This document shows positions 9,505 through 17,832 of a stretch of 54,521 nucleotides of DNA, piece after piece (position 1 is the stretch's first letter; each line of letters starts with the position of its first letter). Origin of the DNA: Lentimicrobium sp. L6. GTDB taxonomy: Bacteria; Bacteroidota; Bacteroidia; Bacteroidales; UBA12170. The DNA is taken from the NCBI RefSeq assembly GCF_013166655.1, contig NZ_JABKCA010000030.1, forward strand, positions 1 to 54,521. The letters are read 5' to 3'. The notes below the pieces were generated by a model. The model was given only the letters and a program-made list of their open reading frames with translations, had not been told where the DNA came from and ran no database searches. Position numbers and translations under genes: made by a program.

Positions 9505-11556
9505 ATGAATTTTACACTCAAAACTTCTATATGGAGTTTGGCATTAGGAATGATATTGTTTTCCTGCAGCTCAGAAACGAGCAAAAAGACAACAAGTACT
9601 GCAGTTAAAGCTGTGGACCTAAAGAACATGGATCTCACCGTAAAACCTGGTGACGACTTTTTCCAATACACAAGTGGCGGATGGTTAAAAGACAATCCTG
9701 TTCCTGATGATAAAACACAGTATGGTTCTTTTACTGTTTTGTCTGACGAAAATCAAAAACAATTAAAAGCACTCATTTTGGAAGCTGCTGAAGCAGACGC
9801 TCCAAAGGGTAGTATTGCTCAAAAAATTGGTGATTTTTATAATAGCGGAATGGATACCACTGCAATCGATGCACTAGGAATGAAACCTATTCAACCTGCC
9901 ATTGACAAAATTAATGCGGTAAAATCTAAAGAAGAAATCCTTCCTTTGGTTGCCGAAATGCAATTGAGCGGAATCAACCCTTTATTTTATTTCTTTGGTT
10001 CACAAGATGACCAAAACAGTTCTATGATGATTGCTAACTTCTACCAAGGTGGCTTAGGCTTACCAGATAGAGATTATTATACCAGCGAAGATGCACAAAG
10101 TACCGAAATGCGTGCCGCTTACGTGGACCATATGGTTACCATGCTAAAACTAGCTGGATATTCTGATAAAGAGGCACAAAAAATGGCTGTTTCAATCATG
10201 TCCTTCGAAACTCGTTTGGCTACTGCCTCTTTAACACGTTTAGAAAACAGAGACCCATTCAGAACTTATAATAAAATGCCTGTTACCGATCTTCAAAAGA
10301 TGGCTCCAGGAACCAATTGGGATCAATATTTTTCTACTTTAGGCTTTGATAAACTTGAGGAAATCAATGTTCGTCAGACCGGTTTTATTACTGAAGTTGC
10401 CCAAATGGTAGATCAAGAAAAAATAGATACTTGGAAAAACTATTTAATCTGGAATCAAATTAACAGATCGGCTAATTATTTAAGCTCTGATTTTGAAAAA
10501 GCTGACTTTGACTTCTACGGTACTGTATTAAGCGGTCAGCAAGCTCAAAGACCAAGATGGAAAAGAGTTTTGGGTTCTACAAGTGGTTCTATGGGCGAAG
10601 CTATTGGCAAACTATATGTTGAAAAGCATTTCCCACCACAGGCTAAAGAGAGAATGATTGACTTAGTTGCAAACCTAAGAGTTTCTTTAGGTAATAGAAT
10701 TGACCAATTAGAGTGGATGAGCGACAGTACAAAAGTATTGGCTCATGCTAAATTAAATGCTATTAGTGTTAAAGTTGGATATCCTGATAAATGGATGGAT
10801 TATAGTAAACTTGATATTGAAGCAGGTCATTATTATGCAAATATTACCAATGCTAGAGTTTTCTCAGTAAAAGAAGAATTAGCAAAAATTGGCAAACCTT
10901 ACGACAAAAGCGAATGGGGAATGACTCCTCAAACTGTGAATGCTTATTACAGTCCTAATGCCAATGAGATAGTTTTCCCAGCCGCTATTCTTCAGCCTCC
11001 ATTCTTTTTTATGGAAGAAGATGACGCTGTAAATTATGGTGCTATTGGAGTGGTTATTGGCCATGAAATGACACATGGTTTTGATGACCAAGGACGTAAC
11101 TTTGACAAAGATGGAAACTTGAATAATTGGTGGGCTGAGTCTGATGCAAAAGCATTTGAAGCCAAGTCACAATTACTAATCGACCAATACAATGCTTTTG
11201 TTGAGTTGGATACTTTACATGTTGATGGCCAATTAACATTAGGTGAAAATATTGCTGACTTCGGTGGTTTGAACATTGCTTGGGAAGCATTCCAAGAAAC
11301 AGAGCAAGCTAAAAGCACTGAGAAAATTGATGGATTTACTCCACAACAAAGATTCTTCCTTTCTTATGCTGGTGTTTGGCGTTCCAACATCCTCGACAAA
11401 GAATTAGCTCGTAGATTAAAAGAAGATGTACACTCTCCTGGTGATGCCAGAGTAAATGTACCTTTATACAATATGGATGTTTTCTATGAAGCCTTTGGTG
11501 TAAAAGAAGGTGACAAATTGTATATAGCTCCAGAAGATAGAGCTGTGATTTGGTAG
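9505..11556 (+). CDS. M13 family zinc metallopeptidase, lipoprotein
   Basis: This is a neprilysin-like (M13, PepO-type) endopeptidase. The N-terminus is a lipoprotein signal peptide ending in LFSC, so export and lipid anchoring are expected. The zinc motif HEMTH is at residues 520-524 and the second signature ENIAD at 581-585 is followed by FGGL, giving the third zinc ligand. The C-terminus ends in the conserved Trp. At 683 aa it is full length for the family. It starts 66 nt after dnaX, probably as its own unit, and is followed by a strong terminator. The substrate is unknown; M13 enzymes cleave short peptides. Confidence 0.94.
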   Translation: MNFTLKTSIWSLALGMILFSCSSETSKKTTSTAVKAVDLKNMDLTVKPGDDFFQYTSGGWLKDNPVPDDKTQYGSFTVLSDENQKQLKALILEAAEADAPKGSIAQKIGDFYNSGMDTTAIDALGMKPIQPAIDKINAVKSKEEILPLVAEMQLSGINPLFYFFGSQDDQNSSMMIANFYQGGLGLPDRDYYTSEDAQSTEMRAAYVDHMVTMLKLAGYSDKEAQKMAVSIMSFETRLATASLTRLENRDPFRTYNKMPVTDLQKMAPGTNWDQYFSTLGFDKLEEINVRQTGFITEVAQMVDQEKIDTWKNYLIWNQINRSANYLSSDFEKADFDFYGTVLSGQQAQRPRWKRVLGSTSGSMGEAIGKLYVEKHFPPQAKERMIDLVANLRVSLGNRIDQLEWMSDSTKVLAHAKLNAISVKVGYPDKWMDYSKLDIEAGHYYANITNARVFSVKEELAKIGKPYDKSEWGMTPQTVNAYYSPNANEIVFPAAILQPPFFFMEEDDAVNYGAIGVVIGHEMTHGFDDQGRNFDKDGNLNNWWAESDAKAFEAKSQLLIDQYNAFVELDTLHVDGQLTLGENIADFGGLNIAWEAFQETEQAKSTEKIDGFTPQQRFFLSYAGVWRSNILDKELARRLKEDVHSPGDARVNVPLYNMDVFYEAFGVKEGDKLYIAPEDRAVIW

Positions 11557-11581
11557 AACAAATATTAAGATATTTTTGAGT

Positions 11582-11608
11582 AGGCCTTCCATTTTGGAGG
11601 GCCTTTTT
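11582..11608 (+). terminator. Rho-independent terminator after M13 peptidase
   Basis: AGGCCTTCC pairs with GGAGGGCCT (one T-G pair) around the loop ATTTT, followed by TTTT. It begins 25 nt after the stop codon. Confidence 0.85.
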
Positions 11609-11705
11609 GTATAAAAGCACAAGTTTATCACTGTGCTTATCAAAGCTTAACAAATGAACATCATTCAGATTTACACAAACCAAGAACTCGTGAATCATTA
11701 TTAAA

Positions 11706-13346
11706 TTACTTCTTTATCTTTCTAATTACCCTACGATGAATCACCCCTTCAAAATATTGATGAGCAGGAAATATTAATGCAGCAATGATAACATTAAATC
11801 CTAATTTAATGGCAGGAGCTCCACCAGAATACATATCAACCCAAGGGTCAAGAGCGACCAAAAGGAATTCAAAAAAAAGTAAGAAGGTGAGAAATATCAA
11901 TCCTTGCGCTTGTTTCTCAGAAACGTGTATGATGCCCATAACAAGAATAGCAGCAGCTAGTATCAAAAGGGCTATAAATATCAATGTATATTGAATACTA
12001 TTTCTTCTGCTCTTTTCCTCTTGTGCAATCTTTTCTTCTTCTTTCAGAAGCTGTTCCTTTATTAAATTCTCCTGAGCTATTTCATACCTAGTCTGCATCC
12101 TTACACTAGCTTTGATATTATCACTACTCTTAATGCTATCCATCATCTCATGGTAAATCTCGAAATAAACCAATGCGCTATCCATCTGATTTTGTGTTTT
12201 AAAAATAGAATATAATAAATGAGACGCATCCCGTAAATTCTTTTTATAACCCAGTTCTGAGGCAATACCATAAGCTGTTCTACCACAAGACAAGGCATTT
12301 TGATAATCCTCCTCTTTATAGTAATTCAGACCTAAATTATGAATAGTATAACCTTCTCCATCTTTTACGCCTAGTCCACTATACAATTCTGAAGATTTTT
12401 TAAGATTAGTTTCCGCTTCGCTATAATTGCCCATAAGTGTTAATACCAGCCCAACATTACCATAAGACTCAGCCATCTGCCGAGGATTCCCCATCCTATT
12501 TCTTATTTTCAGAGCTAGCAAATGAGTTTCCAATGCCTTTTCATAATCATTCATGTCCATATAAATGGAGGCAATATTATTATAAGAATAGCCCATTCCC
12601 ACACTATCTTTTATTTCTTCCTTTAACTTTAGACTTTTAGTGTAATTTTCGAAAGCCAATTCATCATCTCCCAAATCTTGATAAGCAGCTCCAATATTAT
12701 TCAATACTTCTGCCCTACCATTTTTATTATTATTCTTTTCCCTGATAGCCAATGCTTTAAAATAATAGTCTAAGGCCTTTTTATAATCTCCTTGATTATC
12801 ATAAATATATGCCAGGTTATTTAAGATGGCCGCCTTCCCATAATCTAAATTAATTTCTTCAAAACAAGCCAAACTTTGCTCATAATAGTCTATAGCTTTT
12901 GGAATATCCACCTTAAAATTATTATAAATAAAACCAATATTATTTAGCGTTATCCCCATTCCTTCCTTGTCACCTAATTCTTCAAGTATTTCATTGGCAT
13001 TAACATATAAATGTAGTGCAGTATCGATTTTACCCATATCATTATAATAGCTTCCAATATTACTAATCGCCAAAGCCATCATAGCATGGTAAGCTTTTTC
13101 TTCGGTTTTGTTTTTTGCATGATTCATATTCTCTTTAGTAATGTCATAAGCTGAAAGACTATAGGCATGCATACTATCTGTACTCATCACATACATTTGA
13201 TCAGCTATCTGTAAGAGAAGTTTCACATAGGTGGTATCCTTGTTTTCTGGATTTAACTCCAGTTTTAAGGAATCAATTTGTGATGCATTAACAATAAATG
13301 AAAGAAAAAGAAAATGAATTAGGAAAAAACCAACACGAAGCCTCAT
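11706..13346 (-). CDS. Secreted/membrane TPR protein without output domain
   Basis: This 546-aa protein has a signal peptide (about 1-21), then an extended TPR region (about 80-400) with recurrent motifs such as LNNIGxIYxxxxDYxKAL. A Glu/Lys-rich helix (about 400-445) follows, and the C-terminal end has three predicted membrane helices (about 447-535) finishing in a basic tail. Related Bacteroidota proteins end in a histidine kinase or HTH; here there is no such output domain, so it is more likely a protein-interaction scaffold. The open C-terminus is not obviously truncated. Its target is unknown. The start is ATG 13346. Confidence 0.75.
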   Translation of the reverse strand: MRLRVGFFLIHFLFLSFIVNASQIDSLKLELNPENKDTTYVKLLLQIADQMYVMSTDSMHAYSLSAYDITKENMNHAKNKTEEKAYHAMMALAISNIGSYYNDMGKIDTALHLYVNANEILEELGDKEGMGITLNNIGFIYNNFKVDIPKAIDYYEQSLACFEEINLDYGKAAILNNLAYIYDNQGDYKKALDYYFKALAIREKNNNKNGRAEVLNNIGAAYQDLGDDELAFENYTKSLKLKEEIKDSVGMGYSYNNIASIYMDMNDYEKALETHLLALKIRNRMGNPRQMAESYGNVGLVLTLMGNYSEAETNLKKSSELYSGLGVKDGEGYTIHNLGLNYYKEEDYQNALSCGRTAYGIASELGYKKNLRDASHLLYSIFKTQNQMDSALVYFEIYHEMMDSIKSSDNIKASVRMQTRYEIAQENLIKEQLLKEEEKIAQEEKSRRNSIQYTLIFIALLILAAAILVMGIIHVSEKQAQGLIFLTFLLFFEFLLVALDPWVDMYSGGAPAIKLGFNVIIAALIFPAHQYFEGVIHRRVIRKIKK

Positions 13347-13384
13347 AGTTTATGATTAAAGAATATATATCTGTTTATATCAAA

Positions 13385-13392
13385 CAAATATA
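13385..13392 (-). promoter_or_regulatory. -7 box TATATTTG for TPR membrane protein
   Basis: The minus strand reads TATATTTG 38 nt upstream of the ATG at 13346. A second TATATTTG lies at 13529-13522, just downstream of the neighbouring terminator, and could give a longer leader. Confidence 0.45.
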
Positions 13393-13535
13393 TATTTCAA
13401 TGTTTTTCAACACCTTAAAAATAACAAATTGATGCTAAAAATTAACATTCACTATTTTCCAATTCCTATCAAAATTACTCCCGAGAAAAGAGTTATCTAT
13501 ATGGATATCTAGTATATAGTGCAAATATACTGGCA

Positions 13536-13566
13536 CAAAAAAAACCAGAGCCGAAGCCCCAGTTTT
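13536..13566 (-). terminator. Terminator with UUCG loop after the small secreted protein gene
   Basis: The minus-strand transcript reads AAAACTGGGGC, the tetraloop TTCG, then GCTCTGGTTTT and further Ts. The arms pair throughout, with G-U pairs in the middle. It lies 29 nt after the stop at 13596. Confidence 0.75.
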
Positions 13567-13595
13567 CCATCAAAACAAATCGTATGTTATTTTTC

Positions 13596-14186
13596 TTAAG
13601 GAATATAAATATTGTCAACAAAGGTTCTTCCCTCTTTAGTTAATACTATAGTATAATTACCTTTCAAACTACTTGAGAAATCATAAGTTCTGTTAATAGC
13701 CTTTGCATCCTGTAATAACTCCCTAAAGGCCAAATCATCATTCTCATAATAGACTTTAACATCTACCTTTTGATTTTCTAAGGCATCATTACTAATATGC
13801 ACCAACTGATCATTCACCACAATTTTAGGCTTAACAATACTATACTCTTCAGCAGCTACAAACTCGGCTACACTTTTATTCACTGAGAATGGAATCACTT
13901 TAATTTTCTCTTCGCTATCCAACTCAAAATAATAGTCCGCATCTGGAAGCGTGCTGAAATCCAATAATTTTGAAACTATACCGCTATTATTTATGGTCTC
14001 TTGATAGAGCGTAATACCATCTTCATCTTTGATAGAAAAATGAGTTCCCTCACTAATTTGTTGGATTTTAACCAAACTCTTAGCATTTACATCATTGCTT
14101 GAAAATGTAATTACTTCGCCCGCATAAGTATACAAGGCTGTAAATAGTGCTAGAATTACTAGACTTTGTTTCATTACGTTTTTCAT
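13596..14186 (-). CDS. Small secreted protein of unknown function
   Basis: This 196-aa protein starts with a signal peptide (about 1-22) and is otherwise predicted to be beta-rich. The text shows patterns seen in Ig-like or fibronectin-like secreted proteins (EGTHFSIKDEDGITLYQE; YYFELDSEEKIKVIPFSV; GNYTIVLTKEGRTFVDNI), which suggests two beta-sandwich modules. There is no T9SS sorting domain and no lipobox. A second in-frame ATG (codon 5) is possible as start. It is monocistronic, with its own terminator and a possible -7 box TACATTTG at 14329-14322. No function is assigned. Confidence 0.65.
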   Translation of the reverse strand: MKNVMKQSLVILALFTALYTYAGEVITFSSNDVNAKSLVKIQQISEGTHFSIKDEDGITLYQETINNSGIVSKLLDFSTLPDADYYFELDSEEKIKVIPFSVNKSVAEFVAAEEYSIVKPKIVVNDQLVHISNDALENQKVDVKVYYENDDLAFRELLQDAKAINRTYDFSSSLKGNYTIVLTKEGRTFVDNIYIP

Positions 14187-14496
14187 TTGTTACTTTTTTA
14201 GTTTTTAATGTCAAATGGAACCGCAGGATGAAAAATAATCATTGGAATATATATTTAATAATTATTTTTATCATGCTTGTTTCATGATCGTTTTCTTTTT
14301 AATTAATAATTTATAACGAGGCAAATGTAGGACCGTTTTCTTATTTAGAATGCATCAATATTGACCAATATATTTGCTATTTTAACCCTACTTTAATGTT
14401 AAATAATTATTAATGTTAATATAGTACACTTTATGGTTAAATTTGCATATTTAATCTACGATAATTGCTTTATCTTTGAATAAGAATTAATAGAAT
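14187..14496. other. Divergent promoter region, secreted protein / AraC
   Basis: This 310-bp, very AT-rich spacer lies between divergent genes. On the minus strand TACATTTG (14329-14322) is a candidate -7 box. On the plus strand TATATTTG (14369-14376) and TATCTTTG (14471-14478) are candidates, the latter 18 nt before the AraC-type start. No ORF is seen. Confidence 0.45.
14471..14478 (+). promoter_or_regulatory. -7 box TATCTTTG for AraC-family gene
   Basis: TATCTTTG matches TAnnTTTG and ends 18 nt before ATG 14497. A TTTG at 14442-14445 lies 25 bp upstream, a little too far for a standard -33 box. Confidence 0.45.
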
Positions 14497-15369
14497 ATGA
14501 ATACACAGAAACCAGCATTAGAGCATATCAACACTGGCTTTGGAAGCTCTCTAAAAGTACTACAACACTCTGGTCATGACATGGTGAATCAAGCCTCTTG
14601 GCATATTCACCCAGAAGTTGAACTTGTTTATATAAACAAAGGACAAGGAAAAGTACATATAGGTAATCACCTCTCTTATTTTAACCGCAGCCAGCTCTTA
14701 TTATTAGGTGCTAATTTACCTCACCATGGTTTTAGCGATAGACTAACAACTAAAGGATCGGAAACCATAGTACAATTTAAGCCCGATTTTTTTGGAGAAC
14801 ACTTTTTAAGCCTTCCCGAAATGAAATCGATTAATATTTTATTGGAAAGAGCCAAAAAGGGGGTGAAGTTTCATAGAGAGACTAAAAAAATAGTAGGCCC
14901 AATGTTTGAGGAGCTTTATAAATCTGAAGGTTTAAAGAGAATTATCTTACTTTTAGAAATACTAAGCGAACTCACCTCCTCTAAAGATTATACCATTTTA
15001 AATGCCGATGGCTATACACTTGAGATTAGCCCACAGGACAGCAATAAAATCGACCTTATCTATAAGCATATTAATAAAAATTTTGAAAGGCCAATTAGCC
15101 TAGGTGAAATTGCTAATAAGGCCAGCATGACTGTCCCTGCTTTTTGTCGCTATTTTAAAAAGACAACCGGAAAAACCTTCACCAAGCTGGTGAATGAATA
15201 CCGAATTGTTCATGCGACTAAGTTATTATTAGAAAGCAACAGTAGCATTACCGATATCAGCTATGAATGTGGCTTTAATAACTTTTCCCATTTCAATAAA
15301 CTATTTAAGGAGTTTACTGGAACTAGTGCATCGCAATATCGCAAGGAGACAAAGTTGGTGGTGCAGTAG
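14497..15369 (+). CDS. AraC-family transcriptional regulator
   Basis: The 290-aa protein has an N-terminal cupin-type sensing domain (about 20-100; SWHIHPEVELVYINKG) and a C-terminal double HTH of the AraC type (about 190-285). The latter has ISLGEIANKASMTVPAFC and the recognisable second-helix signature ITDISYECGFNNFSHFNK, then LFKEFTGTSASQYRK. Such regulators usually bind a small molecule such as a sugar or phenolic compound. It lies divergent from the small secreted protein gene and convergent with the mevalonate genes, so neither neighbour settles its target. Confidence 0.92.
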   Translation: MNTQKPALEHINTGFGSSLKVLQHSGHDMVNQASWHIHPEVELVYINKGQGKVHIGNHLSYFNRSQLLLLGANLPHHGFSDRLTTKGSETIVQFKPDFFGEHFLSLPEMKSINILLERAKKGVKFHRETKKIVGPMFEELYKSEGLKRIILLLEILSELTSSKDYTILNADGYTLEISPQDSNKIDLIYKHINKNFERPISLGEIANKASMTVPAFCRYFKKTTGKTFTKLVNEYRIVHATKLLLESNSSITDISYECGFNNFSHFNKLFKEFTGTSASQYRKETKLVVQ

Positions 15370-15386
15370 ATTAGGTAATGAAATAA

Positions 15387-15420
15387 TGATTGAATGGGTG
15401 AATGGGTGAATGATTGAATA
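15387..15420. repeat. Short TGAATGGG tandem repeat
   Basis: The sequence TGATTGAATGGGTGAATGG continues as GTGAATGATTGAAT: an 8-bp unit repeated about twice and bounded by TGATTGAAT on both sides. It lies just after the AraC stop, in the spacer before the convergent kinase gene. Confidence 0.6.
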
Positions 15421-15489
15421 AGGACCGAGGTCAATTGCACAATTTCATCTCCTTGTGCCATCGTGGCCATACAACAATACACATTTACC

Positions 15490-16455
15490 CTAAGAATTCC
15501 GATAAACAGGAATCATCTCCACACCCCTATCGGCAAGGCTTTGACGGGCTTTGTCATAATCTTGGGCAAAACCTAACATAAACCCTCCGCCACCGGAGCC
15601 ACAGAGCTTCATACTGTAATCACCTGAATTTAAGCCATGTGACCAAACTTGACTAATCGATTCGGGTATCATTCTTTGAAAATGGTCGAACTCTATATGG
15701 CTCAATTTACTCAAGGACTCAAAGAACTCATTTCCTCTACCAGCTAATAAACTTTCGATGCATTCATTATTTGTAGGGATAAACTCCTCATTTACCATCC
15801 TCTTAAAATCTTCCTCTTTATAATTCTCCAAAAAATGTTTCACCAAAGGGGCTGTTTTACCTGGCTTACCACTATTGATTAAAAAGATAGCTCCATCCTT
15901 ATTAAACTTATTTCGGGGGATGGCAACGGTTTCTATTTCGTTATTGGATTGAATAAGCAGTGGATATTGGATATAGCAGTTGAGAGGGTCGAGTCCGGAA
16001 GACTTGCCATGGAAGAAAGCTTCCATTCGACTGAAAATATCCTTTAATCTGAAAATACTCTTCGGACTTAATCTTCTATCGCTTTTTATTTTCTCTTCGG
16101 CATAGTTATCGTAAATAGCGGCCACCAAAGCGCCACTACTTCCTACTCCATATCCCTGCGGAATACTGCTTTCAAAATACATGCCTTTATCAATATCACG
16201 GTGTAGTTTTGTCAAATCCAAAAAACATCCAGCTCCATTATTCTCTTGTAGTTCTACCAGATGATTGGCATATTCTTTTAAGGAGCGATTACTTTCTTTG
16301 GCCCATTCAAAATCGGTATATTTATATTTGCTAATAAAGCTCAACTCCCCTTTAAAATGAGAATAAGGGATGGTTAAGGCCATGGAATTAAAAATAACCC
16401 CATACTCCCCAAACAATAATATCTTTCCGTAAAAAACGTTGCTCTTCTGTATCAT
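15490..16455 (-). CDS. GHMP kinase, mevalonate kinase-like
   Basis: An ATP-dependent GHMP-family kinase (321 aa), most like the Bacteroidota proteins annotated as mevalonate kinase. Motif 1 is GKILLFGEYGVI near the N-terminus; the glycine-rich ATP loop (motif 2) is SSIPQGYGVGSSGALVAA; motif 3 is LCGSGGGGFML near the C-terminus. The ATG overlaps the stop of the upstream decarboxylase gene (TAATG), so the two are translationally coupled, supporting a mevalonate-pathway role. Phosphomevalonate kinase activity is an alternative that sequence reading alone does not exclude. Confidence 0.85.
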   Translation of the reverse strand: MIQKSNVFYGKILLFGEYGVIFNSMALTIPYSHFKGELSFISKYKYTDFEWAKESNRSLKEYANHLVELQENNGAGCFLDLTKLHRDIDKGMYFESSIPQGYGVGSSGALVAAIYDNYAEEKIKSDRRLSPKSIFRLKDIFSRMEAFFHGKSSGLDPLNCYIQYPLLIQSNNEIETVAIPRNKFNKDGAIFLINSGKPGKTAPLVKHFLENYKEEDFKRMVNEEFIPTNNECIESLLAGRGNEFFESLSKLSHIEFDHFQRMIPESISQVWSHGLNSGDYSMKLCGSGGGGFMLGFAQDYDKARQSLADRGVEMIPVYRNS

Positions 16456-17540
16456 TAGATCAATTTTTCTGGCCCTTTGCCCATACTATCATAAATAATC
16501 TGATGTTGATGACAAAGTGGTTTGAGTTCTTTCTCAATAAATTGAACCACCTCCAATTCATCCTTTTTTCCATAGATCAAATGAACATTGGGTCCGGCAT
16601 CCAAAGTAAAGCATAAAAAATGACGGGTTTGTGATCTATAATTCTTAATCAATTGCAAAATTTTCAAGGTCTCGGGTTTCATTAAAATGAACCAAGGATC
16701 GGAAGCCATCATTAAAGCATGCAAACTCAAGGCCTCTGCTTCCACAACTTTAATAAAAGCCTCTTTATCTCCTTCCACCATGGCTTGAGCCAAGACTTTC
16801 ATATGACGATCTGCCTGAGCTAATCTATCATCGCCATAAGGATGTCCTTCCATTAAGGAATGCCCAAGGCTAGAGCTCACTTCTTTTTGACCATTGTCTA
16901 CTATTAAAATAGCATCGCTCAAATTTTCGAATGTAGCATCTACTTTTCCAGAAAAAGGAACCGCAAATTTATTATCCGTGTTTTCTTGAATCGACTTAGC
17001 ATCTCCCCAAATGGCATAGCCACCATAAACGGAACGTGAAGCACTACCGCTTCCCAAACGTGCCAAATAACTGGCCTTATGAAAAAAGTCATCTTCTTTC
17101 TTAGGGCAAGAAAAGAAAGTCCTTTCCATATCGACCAAACAAAGAGCCAAAGCAGCCATAGCAGAAGCTGAGGAGGCAATTCCTGCAGAATGCGGAAAGC
17201 TATTATGAGTATAAATTCGTAAATCGAGTTGATTGAGATAGGGATAGATGGAGTCTAATGAATCGATGAACTTCCAGATACGTTTGGCAAAGGCTTCATT
17301 TGCTTTTCCTTCGAAATAAAATTCACGCTGAGGTTTCCCTTTTGCTACTTGATATTGTATGGATGTCTCGGTAAAAGATTCGGATAAACACATGCTCAAA
17401 CTGGCGTTTTTGGGTAATTGTGTTCCATATTTCCCCCAATACTTTACCAAAGCAATATTGCTAGGGCTTTTCCATTTCACTTCTCCTTCTTGGATATTCT
17501 CTGGCAAAACCAAGCCTGGATTTTCGTAATAGTCGTTCAA
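16455..17540 (-). CDS. mvaD: Diphosphomevalonate decarboxylase
   Basis: This enzyme converts mevalonate 5-diphosphate to isopentenyl diphosphate with ATP and loss of CO2. Diagnostic segments are SPSNIALVKYWGKYG near the N-terminus, FPHSAGIASSASAMAALA (ATP loop), SASRSVYGGYAIWG and DAGPNVHLIY. The longest frame opens at TTG 17558, but that TTG is part of a TATTTTTG -7 box. The next start, TTG 17540, is 15 nt beyond the box, the same spacing as for parE, and gives 361 aa. No ATG is available in the frame. It is the first gene of the two-gene mevalonate operon. Confidence 0.93.
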   Translation of the reverse strand: MNDYYENPGLVLPENIQEGEVKWKSPSNIALVKYWGKYGTQLPKNASLSMCLSESFTETSIQYQVAKGKPQREFYFEGKANEAFAKRIWKFIDSLDSIYPYLNQLDLRIYTHNSFPHSAGIASSASAMAALALCLVDMERTFFSCPKKEDDFFHKASYLARLGSGSASRSVYGGYAIWGDAKSIQENTDNKFAVPFSGKVDATFENLSDAILIVDNGQKEVSSSLGHSLMEGHPYGDDRLAQADRHMKVLAQAMVEGDKEAFIKVVEAEALSLHALMMASDPWFILMKPETLKILQLIKNYRSQTRHFLCFTLDAGPNVHLIYGKKDELEVVQFIEKELKPLCHQHQIIYDSMGKGPEKLI

Positions 17541-17555
17541 AGCTTTTCTTTTTTG

Positions 17556-17563
17556 CAAAAATA
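17556..17563 (-). promoter_or_regulatory. -7 box TATTTTTG for mvaD
   Basis: The minus strand reads TATTTTTG; its last three bases are the TTG of the longest mvaD frame. A promoter here would start transcription inside that frame, which argues for translation from TTG 17540. Confidence 0.5.
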
Positions 17564-17706
17564 TTGATTTTATGGCAATGATTTTTCTTAAATAAGAATT
17601 AAATATTTAAGCCCAAGATAAATTCTTATCATTTTCCAAATGAATTAATGCTAACATAAATCTTTATTCTCAAAGAAACATCTGACTATTGAACAATGAC
17701 CAAAAT

Positions 17707-17743
17707 TTCACCACTATGGACACAAAGGGCATCACAAAGGATT
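17707..17743. repeat. CCACtATGGACACAAAGG motif, possible dispersed repeat
   Basis: The stretch TTCACCACTATGGACACAAA followed by GGGCATCACAAAGG resembles a motif often seen between genes in Bacteroidota. A degraded inverted relative (rc CCACGATGGCACAAGG) lies at about 15451-15466, so the two flank the mevalonate pair. Only these two copies are visible in the window. Confidence 0.3.
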
Positions 17744-17750
17744 AATTAAT

Positions 17751-17778
17751 AAAACCTAAGCTAATTCAGCTTTGAGCC
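17751..17778 (-). terminator. Weak candidate terminator after parE
   Basis: AAGCT/AGCTT arms (17758-17762 and 17768-17772) with partial extension, followed on the minus strand by TTTT. It lies about 55 nt past the parE stop. The stem is short. Confidence 0.35.
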
Positions 17779-17832
17779 TTCCTTATTTACCTTTGTAGTT
17801 GAACTTTTTTAATTTCTTTTTTACAAGTTTAT

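Noticed and set aside
11336-11698. 120-aa leftward frame
   Set aside because: It is antisense to the 3' end of the M13 peptidase gene and its terminator, with no family features.
15387-15420. Short repeats considered as a CRISPR array
   Set aside because: Units are 8 bp and directly adjacent, with no spacers and no cas genes in the window.
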